DNA of 64,000 nucleotides from an uncultured Lentibacter sp. (GCF_937123735.1 NZ_CAKZKL010000050.1:1-64000); one strand, 5' to 3'. Positions 8,394 through 19,357 are shown, numbered from the stretch's first letter. Translations and numbers: made by a program. The notes: generated by a model not told the origin, from the letters alone.

Positions 8394-10151
8394 CTAATCC
8401 CAGCAGCTGACGAGCACGGTCATATCCTGTGCCTGGGTTGTAAGATCTTCCGGTGCGATGCGCCCGGTAGGTTCGGTTTGGCCTGTCACCAGCCCCGCGT
8501 TTTGCGCAAGTTGGCGAATGCTTTCCGATCCGATGGCAAAACGCACCTCTTTGGGCAACTGGCGCGGACCGGGCTGAGGGGGAAGAAGCATCCCCAAAAC
8601 TGCGCCGGTTTCGTCAAAGACGGGCCCGCCCGCATCCCCCGGGAGCGCCGCAAGAGCCAGTCGCTTGACGAAGGGTTCCCCCTGAAGCCCTTTGACATCA
8701 TCCAACCGTCCGAAAGTGAGGGTGGGCGCACCCAAAACACCCTCGTAACTGAAGCCGGCCACGGCAACTTCGCTTTGCAAAAGCGGATTGCGTTGGGTCA
8801 GCTCGGCGGATTTGGCAGGGCTGAGCGGCACCGCTGTCTTGAGGAGCGCAATGCCGGTTTGGGAGTCATTTGCCAGAACGGAAACCGCGAGATCTTGTTC
8901 GATGGTCAAAGATGCACAGGCGTCAACAATCTCCGTCGTGGTGACAATATGGCCCGCAGCATCAAGGAAAAACCCTGAGCGCGACAGCTTGGGGCGGCGG
9001 ATTTCAAGGCCAGCCACAAGGTCAATGCTTTGATCGTCAACGCCTTCTGTTGGGTCTAGCACGCCGTCCAGCCGTTCAAACGAGCCACTCATTTCAGCGA
9101 GCAGGCGGCTGCGGCGCTCTTCATCGCCAGCGGGCCAGATTAGGGTAAAGCCCTTGATCTGCCCTGCCTCAAGGCTGACTTCGGTGTGCGAGATAAAGGT
9201 CGCGCTCTCTCCTACCAAGGTAAACTGCGTCTCTGTGATGCTGCGCGGGCCAGTGGGAGGCACGATCTCAAGCGTTTGCATGATGTCATAGAGACCGCGC
9301 AGGGTATCTTCAGTGCCGTCCTGGCTGATCAGCAGCAGGCGTGCATTGATATCGCTCGCACTTTCATATTTTGCAAAGGGTGGGCTGTATTCGGAGAACT
9401 CAATAACTTTGCGGGGTGCTTTGAGGGCAATGCCGGCTCCGGAATCCACAAGGCGCTCCAGCCCCAACCCGTTGAAAACGGCATTGTATTGGGCTGTCAG
9501 TTCGGTGCGTTGGGCTGTTGTAAGAACACCGTTCGCGGTGTGGCCGTTGGCAGCTTGCCACGCGGCCATCGCGTTTCTTGTGCCTCGCCCGAATGCTCCA
9601 TCAATTGCCGCCGTATAGTGGCCAGCCCATGCCAATGCTGTCTGAAGCGCGGCGCGCTCATCGGCCGTCAACCGCGCTTCTGAGGCGCGTGCTTGCGCGA
9701 TGGTTTCAGGCGGCTCCTGCGCAGGGGCTGGGGGGGTCTGCTGCGCCTCTGAGGCCGGTTCGCCCGCCTCAGCGGAGGCTTGCAGCGTTGCGGGGCTTGG
9801 CGCCTGCACCGGGGGTGTTGTGGGCGCGGCTGGCCAGAATTGTTGCTGGAAACTTGACGTATAAGCGATAAAGGAATCCCCCGGGATCAGACCGTCGCGA
9901 CGATAACGGCGCAAGAGATCACGCGCATCGTCCGCGGCGTAGGGGCCGAGCACAATACCATACCAACCACCGCCAAGGGCAAAGCCGCTGACGTTGGTCA
10001 GGCTGCTGGCGTAGCTGCGAATGCGCTCTTGGGCTTGGGTGAGGCTGGGCTGCGCTTCAATCTGAACCCAGACTGGCTCGCGATTTTGGCCCTGTGCCAC
10101 GCTGCTCCATAAGGTGACACAGAAGATAACAGACACAATAACCCGAAACAT
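8394..10151 (-). CDS. Secreted SPOR + peptidoglycan-binding + trypsin-fold protein lacking the catalytic triad (pseudoprotease)
   Basis: Signal peptide; SPOR-like segment; PG_binding_1 (AIDGAFGRGTRNAMAAWQ); trypsin-fold C-terminus with GDAGGP in place of GDSGGP. Confidence 0.7.
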   Translation of the reverse strand: MFRVIVSVIFCVTLWSSVAQGQNREPVWVQIEAQPSLTQAQERIRSYASSLTNVSGFALGGGWYGIVLGPYAADDARDLLRRYRRDGLIPGDSFIAYTSSFQQQFWPAAPTTPPVQAPSPATLQASAEAGEPASEAQQTPPAPAQEPPETIAQARASEARLTADERAALQTALAWAGHYTAAIDGAFGRGTRNAMAAWQAANGHTANGVLTTAQRTELTAQYNAVFNGLGLERLVDSGAGIALKAPRKVIEFSEYSPPFAKYESASDINARLLLISQDGTEDTLRGLYDIMQTLEIVPPTGPRSITETQFTLVGESATFISHTEVSLEAGQIKGFTLIWPAGDEERRSRLLAEMSGSFERLDGVLDPTEGVDDQSIDLVAGLEIRRPKLSRSGFFLDAAGHIVTTTEIVDACASLTIEQDLAVSVLANDSQTGIALLKTAVPLSPAKSAELTQRNPLLQSEVAVAGFSYEGVLGAPTLTFGRLDDVKGLQGEPFVKRLALAALPGDAGGPVFDETGAVLGMLLPPQPGPRQLPKEVRFAIGSESIRQLAQNAGLVTGQTEPTGRIAPEDLTTQAQDMTVLVSCWD

Positions 10152-10366
10152 TTATTTAACTTTCTTGACCAATCTTCCCCGCAACTGCGGTTTGCCATCT
10201 TGTAACAAATTCCGCTGCCCATGCACTCAAATAACGCGTATGAGGTGGGAATTGTTTGTTTTTTACCTTTGATTGGCAGCGAAGCGGGCGGGTTGATTGA
10301 CCTGCTGGCGCTGGCGTCATAGGTAATGCGCAAATGACAGTCCGAATGCTGAACAAAGGCAACGAT

Positions 10367-11296
10367 ATGGCCGAAAAAGCTGAGAAACCACGCAGTTTCC
10401 AAGAAATTATTTTGCGGTTGCAAACCTATTGGGCCGCGAAGGGCTGCGCGGTGTTGCAACCCTATGACATGGAAGTGGGCGCTGGGACGTTTCATCCCGC
10501 GACAACTCTGCGTTCTCTGGGGAGCCGGCCCTGGGCTGCGGCCTATGTGCAACCTTCCCGCCGCCCAACCGATGGCCGCTATGGCGAAAACCCGAATCGC
10601 CTCCAGCATTACTATCAGTATCAAGTGCTGATCAAGCCAAGCCCGCCTGAGTTGCAAACGCTTTATCTCGGCTCTCTGGAGGCGATTGGAATTGATATGG
10701 AGCGCCATGATATTCGCTTTGTAGAGGATGACTGGGAGAGCCCGACCCTTGGCGCCTGGGGCCTAGGTTGGGAAGTTTGGTGCGACGGTATGGAGGTGTC
10801 GCAGTTTACTTACTTCCAGCAGGTGGGTGGCCATGATTGCCATCCGGTATCGGGGGAGCTGACTTACGGGCTAGAGCGCTTGGCGATGTATGTGCTGGGC
10901 TGCGAGCATGTGATGGAAATGCCCTACAACGACCCTTCCGCCAGTATTGCGCTGAAATACGGAGATGTGTTCCGCCAGACAGAGCAGGAATTCAGCCGTT
11001 GGAACTTTGATGTGGCAGATACCGAGGTTTTGCTGCGCCATTTTGAAGATGCTGAAGCCGAATGTCAGCGCATTCTGGATCAGCCTGCTCGAGACCCGAA
11101 AACAGGCGCGCGGATCATTATGGCCCATCCGGCTTATGATCAGTGCATCAAAGCATCACATCTGTTCAATCTTCTGGATGCGCGTGGCGTTATTTCTGTG
11201 ACCGAACGGCAAGCCTATATTGGGCGGGTGCGGGCGCTGGCGAAGCTTTGTGCCGATGCCTTTGTGCAAACGCAAGCCGGAGGGCATGTGGCATGA
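10367..11296 (+). CDS. glyQ: Glycyl-tRNA synthetase alpha subunit
   Basis: [42 protein letters not shown]. Confidence 0.97.
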   Translation: MAEKAEKPRSFQEIILRLQTYWAAKGCAVLQPYDMEVGAGTFHPATTLRSLGSRPWAAAYVQPSRRPTDGRYGENPNRLQHYYQYQVLIKPSPPELQTLYLGSLEAIGIDMERHDIRFVEDDWESPTLGAWGLGWEVWCDGMEVSQFTYFQQVGGHDCHPVSGELTYGLERLAMYVLGCEHVMEMPYNDPSASIALKYGDVFRQTEQEFSRWNFDVADTEVLLRHFEDAEAECQRILDQPARDPKTGARIIMAHPAYDQCIKASHLFNLLDARGVISVTERQAYIGRVRALAKLCADAFVQTQAGGHVA

Positions 11297-11811
11297 GCGG
11301 CAAGATTATTGCGGGGTTTATTGTTGTGATCTCTTTGATTGCGGGTGCTGCGATTTATTATTTGCAAGTCTATGCCTATTACGAGACCGTTTCGGCCCGA
11401 GGCCAGGAAGATGTGATGTTGACCGCTCTGAACAGCGGTGCGCCCGAGCCGGTTCTGCACGAGAGCTTTGAGGCGATCACGGCCACAAGCTCTCCTATCC
11501 GCTATCGCGCGTGTTTTAAGACGCCGCTCAGCATGGCTTTGCTCAGCGAAACATTTGAACCTTATGAGGATGCTGAACCCTTGGTCGCGCCAAGCTGGTT
11601 TGAGTGTTTTGATGCTGTTGAGGTTGGAGAAGCGCTTGAGAGTGGCGCGGCATTGTCCTTCTTGGGGCAAGAGAACATTCAATATGGGATTGACCGTGTT
11701 GTGGCCATCTTGCCAGACGGGCGCGGCTTTGTCTGGCATCAAATCAACGCATGTGGCGCAGAGGCTTTTGACGGTAAACCCGTGCCCGAAGGCTGCCCAG
11801 AGAAACCGTGA
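11293..11811 (+). CDS. Conserved membrane-anchored protein of unknown function between glyQ and glyS (DUF6446-like by recall)
   Basis: ATGA overlap with glyQ stop; single N-terminal TM. Confidence 0.65.
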   Translation: MSGKIIAGFIVVISLIAGAAIYYLQVYAYYETVSARGQEDVMLTALNSGAPEPVLHESFEAITATSSPIRYRACFKTPLSMALLSETFEPYEDAEPLVAPSWFECFDAVEVGEALESGAALSFLGQENIQYGIDRVVAILPDGRGFVWHQINACGAEAFDGKPVPEGCPEKP

Positions 11812-11829
11812 GCGAAGAAAGCCCAATCC

Positions 11830-13932
11830 ATGCCAAATCTGTTGATTGAACTGTTTTCAGAAGAAATTCCTGCGCGTATGCAGCGCAAAGCGGCTGAGAA
11901 CCTTAAGACGCTTGTTACCAACGGGCTTGTAGATGCCGGGTTAACATATGCGGGCGCGCAGGCCTTTTGCACGCCGCGGCGTCTGGCCCTTGCCGTGGAG
12001 GGGCTTACGGCAGAAAGCCCAACACTGCACGAAGAGCGCAAAGGCCCCAAGGTGGATGCCCCAGAGGCCGCGATCGAAGGCTTTTTGCGCGGGGCGGGCC
12101 TCACGCGAGAGCAGCTGGAAGAGCGCGACACGCCCAAGGGCAAGATCTTCTTTGCCACTATCGAAAAGCCCGGCCAAAGCGCTCAGGTGATTGTGGCCGA
12201 CGTTCTGGAAAAAACGGTTCGAAATTTCCCTTGGCCAAAATCAATGCGCTGGGGTTCGGGCAGCTTGCGTTGGGTGCGGCCATTGCACTCTATTTTATGC
12301 CTGCTGGAAGATGAGTCGGGCAGCGAAATTGTGCCGCTTGATATTGACGGTATCAAGTCGGGTGACAGCACCGAAGGCCATAGGTTGATGAGCCCGGGGC
12401 GTTTTTCAGTTGCAAATTTCGAGCAATATGAAGCCCGTTTGAAGAAGGCCCATGTGATTTTGGACAGTGAAGAACGTGCGCAACACATCTGGCAGGATGC
12501 AATCAACCAAGCCTTTGCCAGTGGCCTTGATGTGGTGGAAGACACAGCGCTTCTCTCTGAGGTTGCGGGGCTCGTGGAATGGCCTGTCGTGTTGATGGGG
12601 CAAATTGGACAGTCCTTCTTGGATTTGCCGCCGGAGGTTTTGCAAACCTCGATGAAGGAACATCAAAAGTTTTTCTCTGTCAAAAATGCGCAAACTGGGC
12701 GCATTGAACGGTTTATCACCGTGGCCAACCGGGAGACTGTCGACAACGGAGACACCATTCTGGCGGGCAACCAAAAGGTTCTTGCCGCGCGTTTGAGCGA
12801 TGCAAAATTCTTTTGGGAGAATGATTTGCGCGTCGCCAAGGCGGGCCTCGATGTTTGGCGCGAGAAGCTTAAAAATGTTACCTTTCACAACAAGCTTGGA
12901 AGCCAGGATGCCCGTATTGAACGCATCTCTGCTTTGGCGCGCGACCTCGCATCAGCCGTGGGCGCTCACCCTGAGGCTGCGCAGGAGGCAGCCGGTGTTG
13001 CAAAATTAGATCTCAGCTCAGAGATGGTTTATGAATTTCCAGAGCTTCAAGGGTTGATGGGCCGCTACTATGCGCAAGCGGCAGGGCTCTCAAGCGAGGT
13101 TGCGGCGGTCTGTGAAGAGCATTACGCACCACTTGGGCCGCAAGACGCTGTGCCCAGCGCTCCTTTGTCCGTTGCGGTGTCTCTGGCAGATAAGCTGGAC
13201 ACATTGACCGGATTTTGGGCAATTGACGAAAAGCCGACCGGCTCTAAAGACCCTTTTGCATTGCGCCGTGCGGCTCTTGGGGTGATCCGCTTGGTGCGTG
13301 AGAACGGGCTCTCTCTGAAGCTGGAAACGCTGCTCACGGCCCAGCTTGAGCGCCATTTTGCAAATTTGCCTGCCCAAGGGACAAAGGCGGCTGGCAGCGA
13401 GATTGCGCAGGATCTCTTGGTGTTTTTCCATGACCGCTTGAAAGTGCACCTGAAGGATGAAGGCATCCGCCATGATGTTATTGATGCCTGCTTGTCGACA
13501 GATCGCAACGATGATCTGAATCTGGTCGCCACACGCGCGACGGCATTGGGGCAGGTGCTTGCGACGGATGAAGGGGCCAACCTTGTGCAGGGCTTTAAGC
13601 GCGCGAACAATATTCTGTCGCAAGCCGAGAGCAAAGATGGCGTCGAGTATAGCTTTGGTGCAAACGTAAAATTTGCAGAATCCGACGAAGAGCGCAGCCT
13701 GTTCACAGCGCTAGATGCCGCAGAGGCCACGATCCAATCTGCCATGAGCGAAGACGCGCATGAAGACGCGATGACAGCGATGGCGCAGTTGCGTGGGCCG
13801 GTGGATGCGTTCTTTGAGGCAGTGCAAATCAACGCTGAAAATGAAGTGCTCAGGCGCAATCGGCTCAACTTGCTGAGCCGTATTCGAACAGTTTGTGGCC
13901 GTGTCGCTGATTTGTCGCGCCTTGAAGGCTAG
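11830..13932 (+). CDS. glyS: Glycyl-tRNA synthetase beta subunit
   Basis: LLIELFSEEIPARMQRKAAENL, DKLDTLTGFWAIDEKPTGSKDPFALRRAALG. Confidence 0.97.
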   Translation: MPNLLIELFSEEIPARMQRKAAENLKTLVTNGLVDAGLTYAGAQAFCTPRRLALAVEGLTAESPTLHEERKGPKVDAPEAAIEGFLRGAGLTREQLEERDTPKGKIFFATIEKPGQSAQVIVADVLEKTVRNFPWPKSMRWGSGSLRWVRPLHSILCLLEDESGSEIVPLDIDGIKSGDSTEGHRLMSPGRFSVANFEQYEARLKKAHVILDSEERAQHIWQDAINQAFASGLDVVEDTALLSEVAGLVEWPVVLMGQIGQSFLDLPPEVLQTSMKEHQKFFSVKNAQTGRIERFITVANRETVDNGDTILAGNQKVLAARLSDAKFFWENDLRVAKAGLDVWREKLKNVTFHNKLGSQDARIERISALARDLASAVGAHPEAAQEAAGVAKLDLSSEMVYEFPELQGLMGRYYAQAAGLSSEVAAVCEEHYAPLGPQDAVPSAPLSVAVSLADKLDTLTGFWAIDEKPTGSKDPFALRRAALGVIRLVRENGLSLKLETLLTAQLERHFANLPAQGTKAAGSEIAQDLLVFFHDRLKVHLKDEGIRHDVIDACLSTDRNDDLNLVATRATALGQVLATDEGANLVQGFKRANNILSQAESKDGVEYSFGANVKFAESDEERSLFTALDAAEATIQSAMSEDAHEDAMTAMAQLRGPVDAFFEAVQINAENEVLRRNRLNLLSRIRTVCGRVADLSRLEG

Positions 13933-13970
13933 GCTTGCGCCGCTTTCAGAACTGGGGTTAATGTGCCGCA

Positions 13971-16514
13971 GTGCAGAAAGATGATCCACATACCACGCTG
14001 ATCACAGCAACAGCCCCGATTGCGCCAAATACGCATGGTGGGCGGGCAAAGTGTTTGCAGCGACTTGTCAGGCTTGACTTGCCTGTTCCAAGAACTGTGG
14101 CCCTCTCGTTCTCGGCCGTTCACGGGCTTGCGTCAGGTCAAATGCCCGACATGGCAAAGCTTTTGGCCCCTTTTGGTGAGCAGCCGCTTTTGTGCGTGCG
14201 GCCTTCCTCGGAAGATCCGGATTGGGGTGGTCCTGGCGCGGTTTTGAATATCGGTATGAATGACGCCATTTATGTCGATTTCTGCGATGCTTTGGGGCAG
14301 GAGGCGGCAGCCCAGATCTACCTGCGCTTTGTGCAATCCTATGCCATTCATGTTGCCCGGCTTGATCCTGATCTGTTTGAGGACATTGACTCAGACAGCC
14401 CTGACGGTTTGTCGGCGGCGCTCAAAGCCTATGAAGACGAGGCCGAGGAGAGCTTTCCTCAAGACCCGGCGGTGCAATTGGCAGCGGTTTTGCGCTCAAT
14501 GGCGCGTGCTTGGGAGGGAACAACCGCACGGCTATTGCGACAGGCCAAGGGCGCACCTGCTGACGCAGGCCTAGGCTTGGTCGTTCAGCAGATGGTGTTT
14601 GGGATTGGGTCTGGAGAGAGCGGCTCTGGGGTGATTCAGCTTGTTGATTCATCCTCTGGTGAGCCACAGATCACCGGGCGGTATCTGTCTCAAAGTCAGG
14701 GTCGGGACGCTCTTGTGAAAGGAGCAGAAGCGCTGTTTCTTGAAGCTGACGCGCGTGGCCCCTCACTTGAGGAGCTGGCCCCGCAGGCTTTCGCTGATCT
14801 TAAGGCCTATACCGCCTTGATGCGTCGCAAGTTGCGAGAGGAAATGCAGGCAGAGTTTGCCATCGAGAACGGCAAGGTTCACTTGTTGGACGGCGTGCGT
14901 ATTGCGCGCTCGGCGCGTGCGGCTGTACGTATCGCCGTGGATTTGGCGAAAGATAAAATTATCGCCAAAGAAGAAGCCTTGTTGCGGATTGAGCCGCGTG
15001 CTCTGAACGAGCTTCTACACCGCCAAGTTGATCCGGCTGCCATGCGCGATAGGATTGCCACAGGCGTGGCTGCCAGCCCGGGGGCTGCAACAGGTCGGAT
15101 CGTGTTTTCGTCTTCAGAAGCTCAGGCCAGTGCCGCGCGCGGGGAAGCCTGCGTGCTGGTGCGGCGCGAGACGGCACCGGAAGATATTCGTGGAATGCAC
15201 GCAGCCGTGGCCGTTTTGACAGAGCGGGGCGGCATGACCAGCCATGCCGCGGTCATTGGGCGTGGTATGGGGCTGCCCTGTGTCGTTGGGGCTTCTGAGC
15301 TGACATTCAACCTTCAAGCGCGCTTGATTTCAGCACCGGGAGGCCGCACCTTCAAGGAAGGTGATGTTATCACAATCGACGGCACCTCGGGGGATGTCCT
15401 GGCTGGAGAGCCTGCTATGCTTGAGGCGGCACATGATGACGCCTTTCAAGAACTGATGGTGTGGTCAGACGCTGTGCGCGACATTGGGGTGCGGGCCAAT
15501 GCCGATACGCCAACGGATGCCGCCACGGCGCGCAATTTTGGTGCTGAGGGCATAGGGCTTTGCCGCACAGAGCATATGTTTTTTGAGGCGGACCGTTTGA
15601 CGCCGATGCGCGAGATGATTTTTGCCGACAAAGCGCAGGATCGTCGGGCCGCTTTGGAACGCTTGCTGCCAATGCAACGGGAAGATTTTACTGAGCTTTT
15701 CCGGATCATGCAGGGAAAGCCTGTATGTATCAGGTTGCTTGATCCGCCTTTGCACGAGTTTTTGCCACATGACAAAGCAGGATGTCGCGAGCTTGCCGAG
15801 GCCTTGGACTTGCCGCTCTCAGATGTGACCCGACGGGTTGAAGCTCTGGGCGAGTATAACCCAATGCTCGGAATGCGCGGTGTGCGCCTTGGGGTGACCG
15901 TTCCGGAAATCTATGACATGCAGGCCCGCGCCATTTTTGAAGCGACGATTGCGGCCAGCCGGGAGGGAGCACCTGTTGTGCCTGAGATCATGATTCCGCT
16001 GGTTTCGGCCATGCGGGAGGTTGAACTCGTGAAAAGCCGTATTGACGCCGTGGCTGCTGAAGTCCGCTCTGAGACCGGGCAGGATTTTGAGTATCGGCTT
16101 GGCGTTATGGTCGAGACACCACGCGCCGCGCTGCGGGCTGATGAAATCGCAACGCAGGTTTCTTTTCTAAGCTTTGGCACGAACGACCTAACGCAAATGA
16201 CATATGGCCTGTCGCGCGATGATGCCGGGCGCTTTATGTCGGCCTATGTGCAGTTGGGGGTTTACCCGGAAGACCCGTTTCACACGCTTGACACGGATGG
16301 TGTGGGTGAGCTTTTGAAGATCGGGGCCGAAAGAGGCCGCGCGGCCTCGCCTGATTTGGTTTTGTCTATTTGTGGGGAACACGGCGGCAACCCTGAATCT
16401 ATCGCATTTTGCCGCAACGCGGGTTTCAGTTATGTGTCTTGCTCGCCCTTTCGCGTCCCTGTCGCCCGCTTGGCGGCCGCGCAGCTGGCCTTGCAAGACA
16501 AAATAGCACCCTAG
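13971..16514 (+). CDS. Pyruvate, phosphate dikinase-like PEP-utilizing enzyme, divergent paralog
   Basis: TERGGMTSHAAVIGRGMGLPCVVG phospho-His motif, GIGLCRTEHMFF, SFGTNDLTQMTYG, CGEHGGNPESI; N-terminal domain diverges from canonical PpdK; GTG start. Confidence 0.8.
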   Translation: MQKDDPHTTLITATAPIAPNTHGGRAKCLQRLVRLDLPVPRTVALSFSAVHGLASGQMPDMAKLLAPFGEQPLLCVRPSSEDPDWGGPGAVLNIGMNDAIYVDFCDALGQEAAAQIYLRFVQSYAIHVARLDPDLFEDIDSDSPDGLSAALKAYEDEAEESFPQDPAVQLAAVLRSMARAWEGTTARLLRQAKGAPADAGLGLVVQQMVFGIGSGESGSGVIQLVDSSSGEPQITGRYLSQSQGRDALVKGAEALFLEADARGPSLEELAPQAFADLKAYTALMRRKLREEMQAEFAIENGKVHLLDGVRIARSARAAVRIAVDLAKDKIIAKEEALLRIEPRALNELLHRQVDPAAMRDRIATGVAASPGAATGRIVFSSSEAQASAARGEACVLVRRETAPEDIRGMHAAVAVLTERGGMTSHAAVIGRGMGLPCVVGASELTFNLQARLISAPGGRTFKEGDVITIDGTSGDVLAGEPAMLEAAHDDAFQELMVWSDAVRDIGVRANADTPTDAATARNFGAEGIGLCRTEHMFFEADRLTPMREMIFADKAQDRRAALERLLPMQREDFTELFRIMQGKPVCIRLLDPPLHEFLPHDKAGCRELAEALDLPLSDVTRRVEALGEYNPMLGMRGVRLGVTVPEIYDMQARAIFEATIAASREGAPVVPEIMIPLVSAMREVELVKSRIDAVAAEVRSETGQDFEYRLGVMVETPRAALRADEIATQVSFLSFGTNDLTQMTYGLSRDDAGRFMSAYVQLGVYPEDPFHTLDTDGVGELLKIGAERGRAASPDLVLSICGEHGGNPESIAFCRNAGFSYVSCSPFRVPVARLAAAQLALQDKIAP

Positions 16515-16668
16515 GCATATTGTTGCCTGAATATGCCTGCAACTCTTGTTGAGGCGGCGTAAATATATCACAGAGCTGATTTTCGCGACATTACGCCCGC
16601 TTGCCATAACGGCACAAACCCTTAAGAGCACCGCAGATATGGATAACCACGTTAAGGAGGCCCTGCGT

Positions 16669-17301
16669 ATGCTGCGGCTGCTTTTGGCATTTTCGATCTT
16701 CATTTGTAGCGCCGGTTCGGTGTTTGCGGATGTGACTCTCAAGCAGCTCTTCAGCAATGAACAGCGTGCACTCAATGCGATTCCTGATGCACGGATTGCA
16801 ACGCTCTTTGAGCGTTCAAAGCAGGCGAAGCATAGTCTCAAAGACGTGACCTATACCAAGGGATGGCTGGCGGCTCAGCCAGATGCGACTGGTGGCGCGG
16901 AATGGCAGTGTCTGGCGGAGGCCCTTTATTTTGAGGCGCGCGGCGAGAGCGTGCGGGGGCAATTTGCTGTTGCCGAAGTTATTTTGAACCGCGTGAGCAG
17001 CACGCGCTACCCTGATACGATTTGCGAAGTTATCAACCAGGGAACGGGACGCAAACATGCGTGTCAGTTTTCATATACATGTGATGGCCATGCCGAAGTT
17101 GTTTCGGAGCCGCTGGCGTATGAGCAAGTGGCAAAAATTGCAGCCCTGTCCATGAAAGCCAGCGAGCGTCCGCTTACACAGGGGGCAACGCATTATCACA
17201 CAAAGGCTGTTTCCCCCCATTGGGCTCGGAAATTTCCCCGGACAACGACGATAGGCTTTCACCATTTTTATCGCCAGCCCACGCGTCTTTCCAAGAAATA
17301 G
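16669..17301 (+). CDS. SleB-type cell wall hydrolase
   Basis: CLAEALYFEARGESVRGQFAVAEVILNRV...CQFSYTCDG; signal peptide; AAGGAGG RBS before ATG 16669. Confidence 0.85.
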   Translation: MLRLLLAFSIFICSAGSVFADVTLKQLFSNEQRALNAIPDARIATLFERSKQAKHSLKDVTYTKGWLAAQPDATGGAEWQCLAEALYFEARGESVRGQFAVAEVILNRVSSTRYPDTICEVINQGTGRKHACQFSYTCDGHAEVVSEPLAYEQVAKIAALSMKASERPLTQGATHYHTKAVSPHWARKFPRTTTIGFHHFYRQPTRLSKK

Positions 17302-17365
17302 GTCCGGCTTCCTGCGCCTCGCTGACAGCCTGGGGTTTACCTTGTGGCTACGGCGTGTATAGGCG

Positions 17366-18316
17366 TTGCAACCGAAAATGGGGAGCCACGCTTTGAGCTG
17401 CGAGATTACACAAGCCTTCGACCATCCCGACGCGCGATCGCACGCCACATCGGAACGCGAGCCGCTCGACCGCATTTCTGTGCGCAATCACATTGTTGAG
17501 GTTGAGATTGGGGCATTCCAGACGGAACGCGGCACCATGCAGCGTGTCTGTTTCAACATTGTGGTCGAAGTGCGCCCGCTTGCCAACGCTGTCGATGATG
17601 ATGTGGATAAAATTTTATCTTACGACAAGGTGACTCAGGCAATTTCAATTGCGCTTGGGGAAGAGCGTTTGAATCTTCTTGAGACATTGGCTGAGCGTAT
17701 CGCCGAGCGTATCTTGTGGGAACCACAGGCTGTGCGCGTTTTTGTCCGGATCGAAAAGCTTGATCGTGGACCGGGTGCTTTGGGGGTTGAGATCGTGCGG
17801 GCGGTCTCTGAGGCCAATGTTCCGATGGCTCCTCAGGAAAAATTGCATCCTACGATTGTCTACCTTTCAAATGCGGCGATAGCGTCGGAAAATCTCAAGG
17901 GCTGGCTTGATCAGATTGTGGCGCAAGAGCGGCCCGTGTTGATCTGTTTAGACGGGCCTGCCGAGCCGGCCCCACGCTCAGCCGCGCCCCTGGCACAGCG
18001 TCGCATAGACCTTTTGGCGATAGAACAAAACGCCTGGGTGTTGGCAGGGCGTGATCAACGCTGTGTTGTCGTGCAAACCCGCACCGAGCTTGATTGGGCA
18101 ATGGAAAACGGCCAGATCAGCGTTTGGGCACCTTCCAAAATTGTTCTGGATGCCGTTGATGGGCCTGACGCAGAGCCCCAGAATGCTTTGGCGCTTGCGT
18201 TGTGGTTTGCAGAAGAAATGGAAGCAGCGCAGTTTGTGTCTTTGGGGTCAGCCGTGAAGAGTTCGGAGAAGCCATTCGATATTGTAAATGTCAGTCTTTC
18301 CGAGACGCGAGTGTGA
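17366..18316 (+). CDS. folB: Dihydroneopterin aldolase-family protein with long C-terminal extension
   Basis: DRISVRNHIVEVEIGAF...DDDVDKILSYDKVTQAI...LLETLAERIAERIL; C-terminal ~150 aa is extra. Confidence 0.75.
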   Translation: MQPKMGSHALSCEITQAFDHPDARSHATSEREPLDRISVRNHIVEVEIGAFQTERGTMQRVCFNIVVEVRPLANAVDDDVDKILSYDKVTQAISIALGEERLNLLETLAERIAERILWEPQAVRVFVRIEKLDRGPGALGVEIVRAVSEANVPMAPQEKLHPTIVYLSNAAIASENLKGWLDQIVAQERPVLICLDGPAEPAPRSAAPLAQRRIDLLAIEQNAWVLAGRDQRCVVVQTRTELDWAMENGQISVWAPSKIVLDAVDGPDAEPQNALALALWFAEEMEAAQFVSLGSAVKSSEKPFDIVNVSLSETRV

Positions 18317-18340
18317 TGTGCGGTGGGTGGCCCGGGACAT

Positions 18341-19357
18341 ATGAGCAAAGTCTATTTTCGCCCTCTGGTGCAGGTCGGGCCGCTGCGGCCCGAAGGAAGC
18401 CTCCCCTTGGCGGGAGGCTGGGGCTGGTTTACGCAGCTTGAAGTCTTGGAGCGCAACCGGGCTGGCTTCGTGATCTCTGCGGCGCAAGCCCCCCAATCAA
18501 TCCTGGACCTGTTGTGCCGCCCCCGGCCTGCTATCGCGGGCCTGTCTCTTGAACGCCCACGGTTGATGGGTATTCTCAACGTCACCCCTGATAGCTTTAG
18601 CGATGGTGGGCTCTTTGTTGAGCCCGAGGTTGCGCGCCGGCATGTAGAATACATGCTCACACAAGGGGCAGACATTATTGATATCGGCGGAGAAAGCACG
18701 CGCCCAGGGGCTTTGGAAGTCGCGGTAGAGGATGAAATTTCGCGCACAGCTCCGATCATTGAGGCGATTTGCGGATCTTTGAGCGCACCCGTTTCTATTG
18801 ATACACGTAAAGTAGGTGTTGCGGCAGCCGCGCTCGACAGCGGGGCCGTCCTTGTAAATGACGTGTCTGGCTTCACGTTTGATAGCGCTCTTGCGCCGCT
18901 TTGCGCTGAGCGTCATGCCGGTGTCTTCGTCATGCACTCTCAGGGCGCGCCGGATACCATGCAGCTTGATCCGCGCTATGATGATGTTGTGTTGGATGTG
19001 TATGATTTCCTTGAAGAGCGTATTTCTGCCCTCAAAGCTGCTGGCGTGCCTGCGACGCAGATTGTTGTTGATCCAGGTATCGGGTTTGGCAAAACACTGT
19101 CACATAATCTCAAGCTGCTTGAGAAAATCAGCCTCTTTCACAGTTTGGGCTGTCCGATCCTTCTTGGCGTGTCCCGCAAAGGATTCATTCGAAAAATCGG
19201 CCAAGTGGACGCGCCTGAAAAGAGCGCCCCCGGGTCTATTGGGGTTGGTTTGGCTGCGCTCTCACAGGGCGTTCAGCTCTTGCGTATCCATGATGTTGGT
19301 GAAACAAATCAGGCTGTAAAGTTATGGATGGCGTCGGTGCAAGGAGACTATGGATGA
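18341..19357 (+). CDS. folP: Dihydropteroate synthase
   Basis: [47 protein letters not shown]. Confidence 0.95.
   Translation: MSKVYFRPLVQVGPLRPEGSLPLAGGWGWFTQLEVLERNRAGFVISAAQAPQSILDLLCRPRPAIAGLSLERPRLMGILNVTPDSFSDGGLFVEPEVARRHVEYMLTQGADIIDIGGESTRPGALEVAVEDEISRTAPIIEAICGSLSAPVSIDTRKVGVAAAALDSGAVLVNDVSGFTFDSALAPLCAERHAGVFVMHSQGAPDTMQLDPRYDDVVLDVYDFLEERISALKAAGVPATQIVVDPGIGFGKTLSHNLKLLEKISLFHSLGCPILLGVSRKGFIRKIGQVDAPEKSAPGSIGVGLAALSQGVQLLRIHDVGETNQAVKLWMASVQGDYG

Noticed and set aside
16513-16538. AGGCATATT/AATATGCCT inverted repeat after the PPDK-like gene
   Set aside because: Consistent with a simple 3' hairpin; nothing further supports a special role.
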